Source: Letharia columbiana (lineage: Eukaryota > Ascomycota > Lecanoromycetes > Lecanorales > Parmeliaceae). Taken from it: a stretch of 64,000 nucleotides of DNA. The position numbers and the translations under genes are program-made. How positions within the stretch are numbered: position 1 is the first letter of the stretch; each line of letters opens with the position of its first letter. The notes below the pieces were generated by a model that saw only the letters and a program-made list of their open reading frames with translations, did not search any database and was not told where the DNA came from. Positions 37,884 through 51,900 of the stretch are shown piece after piece. The stretch spans positions 62,001-126,000 of the forward strand of contig NW_023501039.1 in assembly GCF_014066305.1 (NCBI RefSeq). Direction: 5' to 3'.

Positions 37884-38500
37884 TAATTAAATAGCGATTA
37901 AATTCTAAATTAAAATAAATACTTAGAAGAGAAAAGTTTATAAATACTTAATTATATAATTTTATTTCTTTTATACTTTTTATAATTATTAGAATAATTA
38001 ATAATATATAATTATATTTTATAATTATATATATAATAATTAATTAATTTAATAACTAAAGATAAATATATTTTTCTCTTTATTTTAAACGACTTAATTA
38101 AAATAATTATAAGATTTAAATTCTTTTTTTATAATATAACTCGCTTTTTATATATTATATAAAGATAAATATTTATTTAAATAGAAATTATTAGAGCTAA
38201 TTATAAAGCGTAATAATAAAAAATTTACTCTTAAACTAATAAATTAGAAAGACTTTTATTATCTTATATAATATTTTAAACGCGAATTTTTAAATATAAT
38301 AGCGCTTTAATAGATTTTAATTAAATATAATTTAATAAATTAGATATTAGAAGAAGAGCTTTAAAATTATAAAATTAATTAATTTTTAATAATAATAAAT
38401 CTTATATAAAGCTTAAGCTATAGCTCGCGTTAATTATATATAATAAATATAATAATAATTAGAAAAATATATTATCTAATTTTTATTAACGTCTTAATAC

Positions 38501-38590
38501 TATTAAAGTAGAGATAATATTTATTAAAGTAGAAATAATATTTATTAAAGTAGCGGCGATAGCGATTAAAGCGGCGATAATATCTAATAA
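38501..38590. repeat. ~21 bp variable-number repeat (element A copy 2)
   Basis: About five units of the tattaaagtagagataatatt type, against about three in copy 1 at 7876-7950. Confidence 0.6.
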
Positions 38591-39750
38591 ATTTTTTACT
38601 TTAACGCTATATCTAGTACTTTAAAATAGTATTAACTTTTTTAAAAAGTTATTAATAATAGATTAAGTATATATAAATTAAGCTCTTTATATAGTCTATT
38701 TACGTATTAATTTAAAGTTATTAAAAAATAAAGAATAAATATATAACTTAATAACTACGTTATACTTTTAATATTATTATAATAATATTAAGTTACTTAA
38801 ATAGAAATTTAATATATAAAGAAGATAATCTAATAATAAAAAGAGTTAATATAAAAAAGAAAGTCTTAGAGAGAAAGAAGGGGGGAAGAAAAGCTTAGAT
38901 ATCTATCGCGTATATTAAATTTTTAGATTATTTTAAATTATCTAGCTTAAATTAGATATTAATAAAACGCTTTCTCTTTAATTTTAAAGATTTAAATTTA
39001 AGCGAATTACGCTTATTAAGCGCTATTATCTAATATAATTTTAATTATTTTTATAATAATTATAATTATTATTATAATTTATATAAATTAAAAGATAAAA
39101 GATTTAAAAGAGCGAGTTAGTAAGTAATTATCTTTATCTAATTTAATTAATATTAAACTATTATAACTTATTAAAATTTTTATATATTTTATTCTTACTT
39201 TCTTATCTTTAAGTCTTATTATCTTTATAAAAATAATTATTCTTTAAATCGAATTTTATAATAATATACTTAAAATAGCGCGTAATATATATTCTCTTTA
39301 TTTCTAATATCGATACTTACTAGAATTAATATACTTTTTAATAAAATAAGTTTTAATTAAAATTAAGAATAGTTTAATATTTATAAATATTCGTATAAGC
39401 CCTTTAATTCTTTTATATATATTTATTAATTTATCTTTTTATAATAATTAAAATAGAAGAGATTAAGTCTAATAATTTATTATAATAAATATTAAATATT
39501 AATAATAATAGCGATATTAAAAAGTTTTAATATAAGTTAATTAGATAATAATTAAGCTTTTAACTAAAATAAAAAGCGAAGAATAAACTTAATTAAAATA
39601 AAAATATTAAGAGATCGCGATAGCGAATAAATATATTTATATTTAAGAAGAAATTAATTAAAAAAGTAAAGAAAGTTAATATTTTAATTATTAATTATAC
39701 TATAATTATTAAAAAGTATAAAATTAAATATATCGATATATCGTTATTAT

Positions 39751-40436
39751 AATAGAAGTAAACTTTTAAATAAGTTAGATAAAATATAATAAATAAATAA
39801 TAAATAATTTTTAATTCTAATTATTATTTTAATAGACTTATATTTTAATAATATTATATAAGAAAAGTATATAAGCGTAATTACGAAGAAGTTTAAAGTT
39901 TTACTTATTACGTAAATTATTATATATATAAATAAAGATAAAAGCTCGAATTAGAAGAAAATAAATAATATCGAAATTAAATAAGATATAAGTATTAAGA
40001 ATAATTTTATTATACACGCTAATAATTAAGTAAATCTTATTTTTTAAACTATTTAAAAGCGTAATATAGAATTTAATAATAAGCGCTATTATAGTTTAAA
40101 TATAATAATATTAACGCGCTAATTAATAAGTATTAAGCTATTATAAAAATCTTAAAATATTAAATATAATTATATCTAAAAGATAAAATTATAAATCTTT
40201 ATTTATATATAATTAATCTAATATATAATAATAAAAAGTCTACTATAAAAGCTACGTTATTTAAATTAATATTTTAATCTTAATTATTATTATCGCTATT
40301 ATACGAGTAATATAAAATTATCTCTTATTTAAATATATCTAATTTTTAATTTTAATTATTATTATAAATATTATTAATTTATTCTAGAATTATTAAATAT
40401 ACTTTTATATACTTTTTATATTTAATCTTTTTTTTA
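39751..40436. repeat. Direct repeat R, second copy (element A copy 2)
   Basis: Counterpart of 9104-9790. Followed by the unique right end of element A. Confidence 0.7.
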
Positions 40437-40822
40437 TATATCGCGAGAAGATAGCTTAAAGAAATATAACTTATTATATTAAGCTACGATACTTTTAAGA
40501 GAATATTAAGAAATATATTAACTTTTCTAAATTAACGATTTAATAAAAAGACTATAATTATAATATATATAATTTTATATTAAATAGCGATATCGAAAAT
40601 ATATAATAGATATATAAAATTATCGTTAATAACTTTAATTATAAAGTATTAACGAATTTCGCATAACTAATATTAGAGAAAGATAAGCTTTTCTTATTAT
40701 TAGTAGATATAGCTCGCTTTCTTTTATATATATAGAGTAATAAAATATAATTATATTTAATTTTATATCTTATTAATTTAGCGTAATTATTAATTAGAAT
40801 AATAATTAGAATAGTTATTTTT

Positions 40823-41028
40823 AAATATAGAAATTTTAATTAAGATATTTTATATATATATTATTTTATAATATAATATTATAGATATATTATATCGTAG
40901 AATATTTCGTTAAGATTCTATATTATATTAGATATAAGATAATATAAATCTTAATAACTTATATTATATTAGAGTATAATATAATAGATTAATATCTTAT
41001 ATTATATTATATCTTTTCGACTAGTAAT
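40823..41028 (+). repeat. Right terminal inverted repeat of element A copy 2
   Basis: aaatatagaaattttaa through atcttttcgactagtaat. Reverse complement of the left end at 20017, with the outer 16 bp and inner ~100 bp best conserved. Confidence 0.7.
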
Positions 41029-41226
41029 CTATTACTTTAAATTAAAGATAGATAATATTATATTATTTTTAGACTTAATAATATATATAATAATTCTATA
41101 TTATAATATAAAGAGAATACTATCTATATAAAATTATTATAAGTATAAACTTTATAGCTAAGATATAATAAAATCTAAAAATTATCTTTTAATACGCTTA
41201 ATTTAATTAGATTATAATATTAAAAG
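41029..41226. other. AT-rich spacer after element A copy 2
   Basis: Starts with ctattac, the candidate target duplication, then RIPped sequence with no recognised feature. It could be element B upstream of gag, but there is no comparison copy in the window. Confidence 0.4.
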
Positions 41227-41378
41227 GTACTTTTAATATATCTCTTAGCTCTATAATAAGCGACTTAACCTAGATATACTCTATTATATTATATCTTCTT
41301 TTTATCTATATAATTCGATATCTTAATTATCTTATTTAATATATCTATATTAATATTATATCTATATTAATTCTAATA
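41227..41378 (+). repeat. Truncated LTR of the chromovirus family
   Basis: Matches 11087-11240 from gtac(t)tttaatatatctcttag to ttctaata. About ten bases at the LTR start are missing, so no target duplication can be found. Confidence 0.8.
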
Positions 41379-41820
41379 CTATAATTAAGATTAATTTATT
41401 TATTTTATTTATATTAGCGTTAATAAATTTAAAGAATTTAGTTTAAATGACTTTAATAATAAAATTAAGTTAAATTATTATATCTCTAAGTAAATTTATT
41501 AAATAAATAAATTAATTTTAAAATTCTCTAATAAATTAATAACGAAACGATCTCGACAAATATAGTTAAAAGATAAAGAAGATATTGAATTATTTATATA
41601 ACTAGCGAATCAAAAATAGTTAATACTATCTTATATTTCTATATTTAAAATATATATTAATAATACTACTATAACTTTATATACTATAATATCTAAAGTT
41701 TTAATAGAACTTTAATTAGATAAGAAATAGTCGAGTTATAGCTAATTAAAGATATTATTTTTCGAAACTTTCTCGTATATAACTTCTTTATAAGATAAGG
41801 GATTCTTTAAGGAGTAATTA
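41379..41820 (+). mobile_element. Chromovirus leader fragment
   Basis: Continues from the truncated LTR with ctataattaag and follows the large element's leader to the taacttct(t/c)tataagataag block (41780-41800, cf. 11514-11535). It carries roughly 180 bp not present in the large copy. Gag is not reached. Confidence 0.7.
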
Positions 41821-42008
41821 CTTAATAAAAATTTATTAATATTTAAGATATATTCGATCTTTATAATTAATTAAATATTTATTTTAAATATTATAATTAT
41901 TATTATAACTTTTATTAATTATATAAAATAATAAATTCTTTATATTAATAATTTCTAATAGATCTTAATAATATAATTCTATATTTATTATTTATATTTT
42001 ATATAATA
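41821..42008. other. AT-rich spacer before element A copy 3
   Basis: RIPped sequence between the chromovirus fragment and the left end of element A copy 3. Nothing recognised. Confidence 0.4.
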
Positions 42009-42224
42009 TACTAATCGAAAAGATATAATATATTTCATAAAATATTTTATATTAAGTAATATTATATCGTACTCGAATATAATATAAATAGAGTCGAATA
42101 TTATTTCATTTTTCTAATATAAGTTCGAGATCTTAGCGGGATATTTTACGATATAATATATTTATAATATTATATTATAAAATAATATATATATAAAATA
42201 TTTCGATTAAGATTTCTATATTTA
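42009..42224 (-). repeat. Left terminal inverted repeat of element A copy 3
   Basis: tactaatcgaaaagatata through gatttctatattta. Nearly identical to 20017-20233. Confidence 0.7.
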
Positions 42225-42389
42225 TAGAATAATCCGACTAAGATATATAGAATATATTTATTCTTCTTTATTAAGAGAGAGGGAATATAAAGAGTAATCT
42301 AATATAGCTATTTATCTTCTTATTAATAGTAATAATTAGAATAATAATTAGAACTATAAGCGTCTCTATTCTTCTTCTTAAAATTATAA

Positions 42390-43300
42390 TATAAAAGAAT
42401 ATTCTAAATTTTAAATCTTTAAATATTATAAGAATAAAATTCTATAATTATCTTTATTTATATATTTATCTTAACGCGTTAAATAAGCTTAATAAACTTT
42501 ATATTTATTCTTCTCTTAAATTCTCCGCTACTCTTCTATTCTACTCTATTATAATTCTTTTAAATATCTTAAATTTATCTTTATCTAATTAAACTTATTA
42601 ATTATTTATAAATAAATTCGCTTTTTAAATTATTTTAAATCTTTTTATTAAGATTAAATTTATTATTATTAACTCTCTCTAATTATAAATCTATTAATTA
42701 TCTCTCTATATATTATAGAGTATTAATAATATATCTTAATAAATTTATAAATATTAAACTTATCGAAATACTTTTTATAAGCTTATTATCTTTATTAATA
42801 TAATTATTATAAATATTAATTAAATTTTTATATAAAGTATTATTAGCTCTTTTAATCTAATTTAATATATTAAGATCTTCTTTAAAATTAAATCTAATCT
42901 ATTTAAGCTTATTTTCTTAATACTTCGTATAAAGAATTATTATTAAAATATAAAATATCGCTAATAAATAATATTTTTAAATATTATAATATCTTTTAAT
43001 TATTAAAAAATATCGCTTATATATAATAACTCTCGCGAGAGAATAAAGAATATTATAAGTTATTTAAGCGATTATAGCGTATTTAAATTTTAATTTCTTT
43101 TATTATTTTAAAATTAAAAGATTTACTAAATTATTAAAAGAAGCTTTATAAAGATTAGAAGTAAGATTATAATTAGAATAATAATTAGAAGACTTATTAT
43201 TTCTTCTATATTACTAAAGCTAATTATATTTATTCTTATTATCTAAATTTTTAATCTTAAATTTTATTATTTAATTAAATATATTTTTATTTAATTAATT
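42390..43300 (-). pseudogene. Possible degenerate reading frame, copy 3 counterpart of 20400-21300
   Basis: Aligned with the minus-strand frame in copy 2 and more heavily mutated. Same reservations apply. Confidence 0.2.
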
Positions 43301-46300
43301 TATTCGCTTAGCTCTTTATAATTAACTACTTATATTAATATATTAATAATTTTAAAATATTCTTCTAAGCGCTTTTTAATAGATCTTTATCTATAACTTC
43401 TTTTTAATATTAATCTTTTAATTTAATTTCTTTAATTTATATTATTATAATTTAAATATAAAAGTATAATTTATTTATATAGATAGTTTAAATCTAATTA
43501 AGTTTCGATTATAATAGATAATTAATTTCTTATAAATCGTCTTAAAAGCTTTAAGAAGTTCTTTTTTCTAAGAAACTCTTCTTCTTTTTAATTTTTCGAG
43601 TTTTTTATCTATATAATTAAATAGATAATTATAAATATTAAAGATATAATAAATTATAATCTTCTTTTCTCTATTTATTAATTTTATAAATTTATAAAAA
43701 GATTTAATAAGCTAAATTAAATATTAAATCTATTAGAAATTAATTAAAAATTATTTAGATATCTAAATTATAGTTTTTATTTATAATTATTTTTTATTAT
43801 TTAATCTTAAATAGATAGTTAATTTATTTTTTAAAAAGTATATAATATTAATATAAAGAAGTAGAGCGCGAATTAATATCTAATAAGTTAAATTCTAATA
43901 AGTCTTAATATTCTAAAAAAGCTTAAAAGAATATTTTTAATAATATTACTTTTTTTTAGAAAATTAATATTTATCTAATATTAAAATATTTTTATTTTAA
44001 AGTTATTTAATTTATAATATAAAAAAGATCTTTTTACGCTAATCGCTAATATTAATATATATAATAATTTTTTAAATTTTAATATAATTAATAATATAAT
44101 AATTAGAATAATAATAAGAAATATTATATTTTTATTAGAGTTATTAATAGATTAATTATATTTATTTAAACTTAATTCTTATCTTCTTTATTATTTTAGC
44201 TTCTTTAAAATTTTTTATTTATTAAAATAACTTTAATATTATTTAGAAGTTCTTTTAAGATTAATTAAATAATATATACTATATAAAAAATATATTATAA
44301 ATAATTTAAAAACTTAAATTCTTTAATATTAAGCGAGTTATTTATTATAAAAATAAAAAGATAAATAATTAAATTATTAAAGAGTATATTATTATTATTA
44401 GTATTATTAATTATAAATTTAAATATATAAAATTAAATCTTATATTTTATAAGAATTAAATTAATAATACTTATAAGTTTCTAACTAATATATTTATCTT
44501 CGATATATTTAAAATTTATAAGAATCTTATATTATTATTAATTAATATTAATAAAAAAGATTAGAATTATTATAAATAATTAATAATTATAAAATAATTA
44601 ATAATTTAAAATTAAAGAGACTTTAATATTATTAATTAATAAATTTTTTAATAATTTTATCTCTAGCTCTATAGCTTTTCTTATTAATTAATTCTTTATA
44701 ATAAATATTAATTTTAATTATATATTAAAATTAAGATAGTATAAAAGTTATAATATTTTAAAATTATTAATAATTATAAATAAAATATTAATATTTATAA
44801 TTTAGCGATAAAATTATTTTAAAAAGTCTTCGCGTATAAGCTTTTAATCTTCTAATATTATAAGAGAATTTTAATATTATTTTTTCTAGAGTAAATAGTA
44901 AGCTAGATATTCTATTTATTATTTTATTTATTAATAATCTATATTATCTAATTTAGAAATATATTTAATTTTTATAATTATTAACTAGATTTATTTATTA
45001 TAAATTACTTAAATTAGATTTCTTAATATATCTCTTAAACTTAATATATACTATTATATTACTTATTTTATAATCTATAAATAAATAAATTAGAATCTTA
45101 TTATAATAATAATAAATAATATATAACTTCTTAAAATCGATAAGCGTATATTTATTAAATTATATTTTATTTCTAGAATTTTCTAATTTCTAAATCTTAA
45201 TAAATAGATTAATAATCGCTATTAAGATTTAGATTAATTCTATATAATCTATATTATCTTTATTTATTATATATATTTATTATTTTTTATTATTAATATT
45301 AAAAAGAAAGTAAGATTTATTATTATTTTTATATTAAAATATATTTATTAATATCTTATATTAAGTATCGTTAATTAAGAAAGTTAAATTTACGCTAAAT
45401 AAAGATCTAATTAATATCTTAAAATTAAGATATTTAAAGAGAAATTAAAAGAGATATATAAATAAATAAAATATTAGAAATAAAATAAAATTAATATTTA
45501 ATATATAAATTCTATCTTCTCGCTATAATAGAAACTTATATCGCTTTAATAACTTATATCGCTTTAATAATATATCGCTATATTATTTTTAATATTTTAA
45601 ATTAAAAATTAATTTTTTCTAATTAATATTATAATTAATAATTATATATTTAAAAATATATAATAATATTAATATAGAATTAATATTTAATTTAATTAAT
45701 TTAAAACTCTAATTAGTTTAGCTATTAACGCTTTTCTACTTAATATAATATATACTTAATTTACTTTAATATTAATATTTATTTATTACTATATTATTTT
45801 AAATATTAAAATTAAAAATTATATTTTTTTAATTAATATTCTAATTACTAGTTATATTAATAAAAGTATATATTAATATTTTAAAATTATTAAATAAATT
45901 TTATTAGATATTAATATAAAATTAAAATTTAATTTAAACGCTTTAATAATTTAATTAGCTAAATTAATTATTATCTAAATCTTTTATATATAAAAATTAA
46001 ATCTTTTATTATATTAAGATTATTTTTAAATTTTAAGATCTTTCTTATTAATATAACTCTCTTTTATTTAAATAATATTATAATATCTTTTATTTAGATA
46101 TTAAAATATTAAAATATTATATTCTTCGCTTTTAATTAAATAGCCTTATCTTTAAATTAATATCTTTAATCTTATAAAAATAATAATTAATTTATTATAG
46201 ACGAAAGGCGAAAAAGAAATAATATCTTCTTTTATCTTTATAATAGAAGAAGAGAAGAAAGTGAGTAGATTAATTATAAGCTATAAACGACTTAATATCT

Positions 46301-47849
46301 AAAAATAATAAATTAATAAAGTTATAATATTAAAATAAAGAGCTTTTATTATAATTAATAAATATAAGATTAAATAGAAATTAATTAGATTAATAAGATT
46401 ATCTTTAATAAATATATCGCGTATATAAAGAATATCGAAATATATAAAATATATATAAAATATAAAAGAGGGCGTATATATATAGCTATAAATATTTAAA
46501 GTATATTTAAAATATAAAAAGAAGCGCTTATATATAGCTCTTCGATAATATATATTAATAAAAAAAAATTAATCTCTTTTTCTAATTAGCTTTCTAATTA
46601 ATATTTAAACTTAATCTATCTTTAAATAATATTTTATTTTAATAAGATTTTAATTATATAATATTAATTAGCTTAATAATAAATATTTAATATTATTCTT
46701 TTCTAATTTACTCTCTTTTTTTTAAAAATTCTTTTTATTATTATAATATTTATATTATAATATACTTATTTATTATAATATTATCTATATCTAAAAAAAA
46801 TAAAATTATTTTCTTTATATTTTATAATTAAATTAAATTAATAATATTATTTTTATAAAGTAAATATATATTTAATAGCGCTATATCTCTTAATATAATA
46901 ATTAATTATAATATTAATTATAATTTATTAATATATAATATTATTATTTATTAAAGTTATTAACTTAATAATTATAAAAATTTAGAAAATTCTTAATAAT
47001 TTATTAATTATTAATTTAGATTTATTTAAATTATTAAAGTAAAGTAAAAATAAGACTTCGCGAAGATAAAAATTAGAAGATTATACGCGAAGTTTAAAAA
47101 GTATAATTATAAATAAGAAAAGTATATAATTATATTAATTATATATATCTAAATTAAATAATAAATTAATTATATATACTAATTATATTATTACTAATTA
47201 GACTTTAAAGTTTATATATTAAAGAAAATTCGCGAATTATAGAAGTTAATAAATTTAATTATTTTTTAAATTATATTTATTTAAATAATAAAGAAGATCT
47301 TAATTTATATAACTTTAAATTTAATTAATTCGCTTTAAATTTAATTCTCTATATTAAGCGTACTTTAAGAAGTTATAAAAATAAAATTAGCGAGTAATTT
47401 TAATAATATAACTTACTTTTTAATAATTATAAATAAAGAAAATTATTAACTAATATCTAGCGACTTAATTATATATATTTTATATAAAAAGAATTACTTT
47501 ATAATTAAAAGATATATAGCTTTTTAGATAATTATAATAAGATATAAATTTATAAATAATAATATAATATTATTAAAGTCTAGATATAGTTTTTATAAAA
47601 AGAAAATATATAATAAATAAAAGAAAAACTATTCTAAGTTAAGAATAAGATATTCTAATTATTATTTTACTTATTACGCTTAATTAATAATATTTAACTA
47701 TTATACTTAATCTAATAACTTTATATATTTTATATTTATAAAATAAAACTTCTTAAATCAATTTAAATATAGATATATATTTATAAAAATATTACTACTT
47801 TAATAAAAGAGACTTCTTATTCTAAAATCTATATTAAATTAAAGATTAT
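43301..47849. other. AT-rich interior of element A copy 3, no recognisable gene
   Basis: Counterpart of 21301-25829 in copy 2. No feature beyond that alignment. Confidence 0.4.
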
Positions 47850-48470
47850 ATTTCTATATTTAATAGCTTTAATTTCTATAATTATTATTAATATCGCGAT
47901 TAAATTTATATAATAATAATATATCTTTCTTATTAGCGAGTATTTCTATATTTAATAACTTTAATTTTTATAATTATTATTAATATCGCGATTAAATTTA
48001 TATAATAATAATATATCTTTCTTATTAGCGAGTATTTCTATATTTAATAACTTTAATTCTTATAATTACTATTAATATCGCGATTAAATTCGTATAATAA
48101 TAATATATCTTTCTTATTAACGAGTATTTCTACATTTAATAGCTTTAATTTTTATAATTATTATTAATATCGCGATTAAATTTATATAGTAATAATACAT
48201 CTTTCTTATTAGCGAATATTTCTATATTTAATAACTTTAATTTCTATAATTATTATTAATATCGCGATTAAATTTATATAATAATAATATATCTTTCTTA
48301 TTAAGTAGTATTTTATTTAATACTTTATTTTTTAATTTTTTATATCCTTAATTTTTTTTCTTTATTAGCGATATTTCTATATTCGATAGCTTTAGTTTTA
48401 ATAATTATTATTAATATCGCGATTAAATTTATATAGTAATAATATATCTTTTCTTATTAATAAGTATATT
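47850..48470. repeat. 92 bp tandem repeat, six to seven units (element A copy 3)
   Basis: Landmark ttatta(g/a) at 47930, 48022, 48114, 48206 and 48298 keeps the 92 bp period. After a ~60 bp T-rich interruption a last unit ends near 48465. Copy 2 has four units, so the array changes length. Confidence 0.85.
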
Positions 48471-48640
48471 AATAATTATAAATAGTTAAAATATAATAGA
48501 AAATAGTAGATAACTCTTAATAATATTCGATTTTAAATCTATAGCTTCTTTATCTTATTTAGAAATAAAGATATTTATATCTAAAATTTAAAATAAGTAA
48601 ATTCTAATATATAGTTAATAAATATCTAGATATAAATCTT

Positions 48641-48990
48641 CTAATACTTCTCGCTAAGCGTTTAACGCTTAAAAGAAGAATATTAATCTTTAATTACACT
48701 TATATAAATCTTTTAAAAAAAGCTATATATTAATAGAAAGTTTTAATTTATATTAAATATAATTATAAAGATAATTATAATTATAATTTTAAATATAATT
48801 AGATATTTAAATTATAAGACTTATTATTAGCTAGTAAATAAAAAATTAAATTCTATTAATTATTCTATTTAATATCTTATTTATTATAAAAATATAAAGT
48901 TATCTTTTAAAAGCGAATTTTTAAAGATAATAATTAAATAATATAATATATATATAATATAAAATCTTATAAACTACGCGTTAAAAGAAA
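48641..48990. other. Junction region of the internal deletion in element A copy 3
   Basis: Diverges from copy 2 after position 26395 and is not yet alignable with the right half. It includes ctcgctaagcgtttaacgct near 48655, with a short inverted motif. No gene recognised; the exact breakpoint cannot be placed by eye. Confidence 0.4.
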
Positions 48991-51900
48991 AGCTTTAAAA
49001 TTATAAAATTAATTAAAATTTAATAGCGATAAATCTCGCGTAATGTTTAAGTTATAGCTCGCGTTAATAATATATAATAAAAATAATAATAGCTAGAAGA
49101 ATATATTATCTAGTTTTTATTAATATTTTAATATTATTAAAATAAAGATAATATCTATTAAAGTAATAACGATATCTATTAAAATAATAGCGATATCTAT
49201 TAAATAATAGCGGCGATATCTAATAAACGCTTTATTATAACGCTTTTAAATAGATTATTATCTCATATAATCTAAAATAATATTAGCTTTTTTAAGAAGC
49301 TATTAATAATAAATTAAATATATATAAATTAAGCTCTTTACGCGATCTATCTATATATTAATTTAAAGTTATTAATAAATAAAAAATAAATATATAACTT
49401 AATATCTATATTATACTTTAAATATTATTATAATAATATTAGATTATTTAAATAAAAATTTAATATATAAAGAAGATAGTCTTATAAGAAGAAGAGTTAA
49501 TATAAAAAAGAAAGTCTTAGAAAGAAGAAAAAGCTTATATATCTATCGCGTATATTAAATATTTAGATTATTTTATATTATCTAATTTAATTTAAATATT
49601 AATAAATAATACGCTTTCTCTTTAATTTTAAAGATTTAAATTTAAGCGAATTATATTTATTAAATACTATTATCTAATATAATCTTATCTACTTTTATAA
49701 TATTTATAATTATTATTATAATTTATATAGATTAAAAGATAAGATATTTAAAAGAGCGAGTTAATAAATAATTATTCTTATCTAATTTAATTAAAATAAA
49801 ACTATTATAACTTATTAAAATTTTCGCGTATTTTATTTTTATTTTCTTTTCTTTATATAAATAATTATTCTTTTAATTTAAACTCTATAATTAAAATAGT
49901 ATATAATATATACTCTTTATTTCTAACTTCGATACTTATTAGAATTAATATACTTTTTAATAAAATAAATATTAATTAAAATTAAGTATAGTTTAATATT
50001 TATAAATATTTATATAAATTCTTTAATTTCTTTATATATATCTATTAATTTATCTTTTTATAGCGATTAAAGTAGAAGATATTAAGTCTAATAATTTATT
50101 ATAATAAATATTAAATATTAATAATAATAATAATATTAAAGAGTTTTAATATAAATTAATTAAACGATAATTAGATTTTTAATTAAAATAAAAAATAAAG
50201 AATAAATTTAATAAAAATAAAAATATTAAGAGATCGCGATAGCGAATAAATATATTTATATTTAAGAAGAAATTAATTAAAAAAGTAAAGAAAGTTAATA
50301 TCTTAATTATTAATTATACTATAGTTTATAATAAATATAAAACTAGATATATTAATATATCGTAATTAAAATAAAAGTAAGCTTTTAAGAAAATTAGATA
50401 AAATATAATAGATAAATAATAAATAATTTCTAATTCTAATTATTATTCTAATAGACTTATATTTTAATAATATTATATAAAAAAAATACGCGAGCGTAAT
50501 TTAAAGAAAGTCTAGAGTTTCGCTCTTCGCGTAAATTATTATATATATAAATAAAGATAAAAGCTTAAATTATAAGAATATAAATAATATTAAAACTAAA
50601 TAAGATATAAGTATTAAAAATAATTTTATTATACGCGCTAATAATTAAGTAAACTTTATCTTTTAAACTATTTAAAAACGCGATATAGAATTTAATAATA
50701 AGCTTTATTATAGTTTAAATATAATAGTATTAACGCGTTAACTAATAAGTATTAAGCTATTATAAAAATCTTAAAATATTAAATATAATTATATTTAAAA
50801 GATAAAATTATAAATCTTTATTAATATATAATTAATTTAATATATAATAATAAAAAGTTTATTATAAAAGCTATACTATCTAAATTAAACTTTAATCTTA
50901 ATTATTACTTTTACTATTATATAAATAATATAAAGCTATCTCTTATTTAAGTATATCTAATTCTTAATTCTAATTATTATTATAGATATTATTAATTTAT
51001 TCTAGAATTATTAAATCTACTTTTATATACTTTTTATATCTTATTTTTTTTTAATTAAATAGCGATTAAACTCTAAATTAAAATAAATACTTAGAAGAGA
51101 AAAGTTTATAAATACTTAATTATATAATTTTATTTCTTTTATACTTTTTATAATTATTAAGATAATTAATAATATATAATTATATCTTATAATTATATCT
51201 ATAATAATTAACTAGTTTAATAATTAAATTATATAAAGATAAATATATTTTTATTTTTAATTTAAACGACTTAGTTAAGATAATTATAAGATTTAAATTC
51301 TTTTTCTATAATATAACTCGCTTTTTATATATTATATAAAGATAAATATTTATTTAAATAGAGATTATTAGAGCTAATTATAAAGCGTAGTAATAAAAGA
51401 TTTACTCTTAAATTAACGAATTAGAAAGACTTCTATTATCTTATATAATACTTTAAAAATAAATCTTTAAATATAATAGCGCTTTAATAAATTCTAATTA
51501 AGTATAATTTAATAAATTAAATATTAAAAAAAAAGCTTTAAGATTATAAGATTAATTAATTTTTAATAATAATAAATCTCGCGTAAAGCTTAAGCTATAG
51601 CTCGCGTTAATTATATATAATAAATATAATAATAATTAAAAGAATATATTATCTAATTTTTATTAACGTCTTTAATATTATTAAAATAAAGATAATATTT
51701 ATTAAAGTAAAGATAATATTTATTAAAATAAAGATAATAGCGATAAAAGCGATAATAATATCTAATAAACTCTTTATTTTAACGCTATATCTAATACTCT
51801 AGAATAATATTAGCTTTTTTAAAAAGCTATTAATAATAGATTAAGTATATATAAATTAAGCTCTTTACGCGATTTATCTATATATTAATTTAAAGTTATT

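Larger units (their letters stand above)
20017..41028. mobile_element. Element A copy 2, both ends present (~21 kb, ~19.7 kb without the nested LTR element)
   Basis: Bounded by inverted terminal repeats at 20017-20233 and 40823-41028. Left half 20024-26395 is shared with copy 3 (42013-48640). Right half 30670-41028 is shared with copy 1. The sequence ctattac occurs just outside both ends (20010-20016 and 41029-41035), a candidate 7 bp target duplication, though two bases at the right edge (at) spoil exact symmetry. Coding remnants are suggested on both strands, but no family was recognised. A 1.3 kb LTR element is inserted at 28472. Candidates for the class include Maverick-like or KDZ-like giant DNA transposons; none is demonstrated. 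Confidence 0.6.
30666..41028. repeat. Part of element A copy 2 duplicated in copy 1 (1-10381)
   Basis: Aligned from tctaaaaattataa at 30670 (position 5 in copy 1) to cttttcgactagtaat at 41028. All landmarks recur in order: the poly-A run, 285 bp tandem array, 24 bp minisatellite, hairpin, the two R repeats and the terminal repeat. Differences are mainly single transitions and short indels. Intervals not listed separately contain no recognised gene. Confidence 0.85.
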
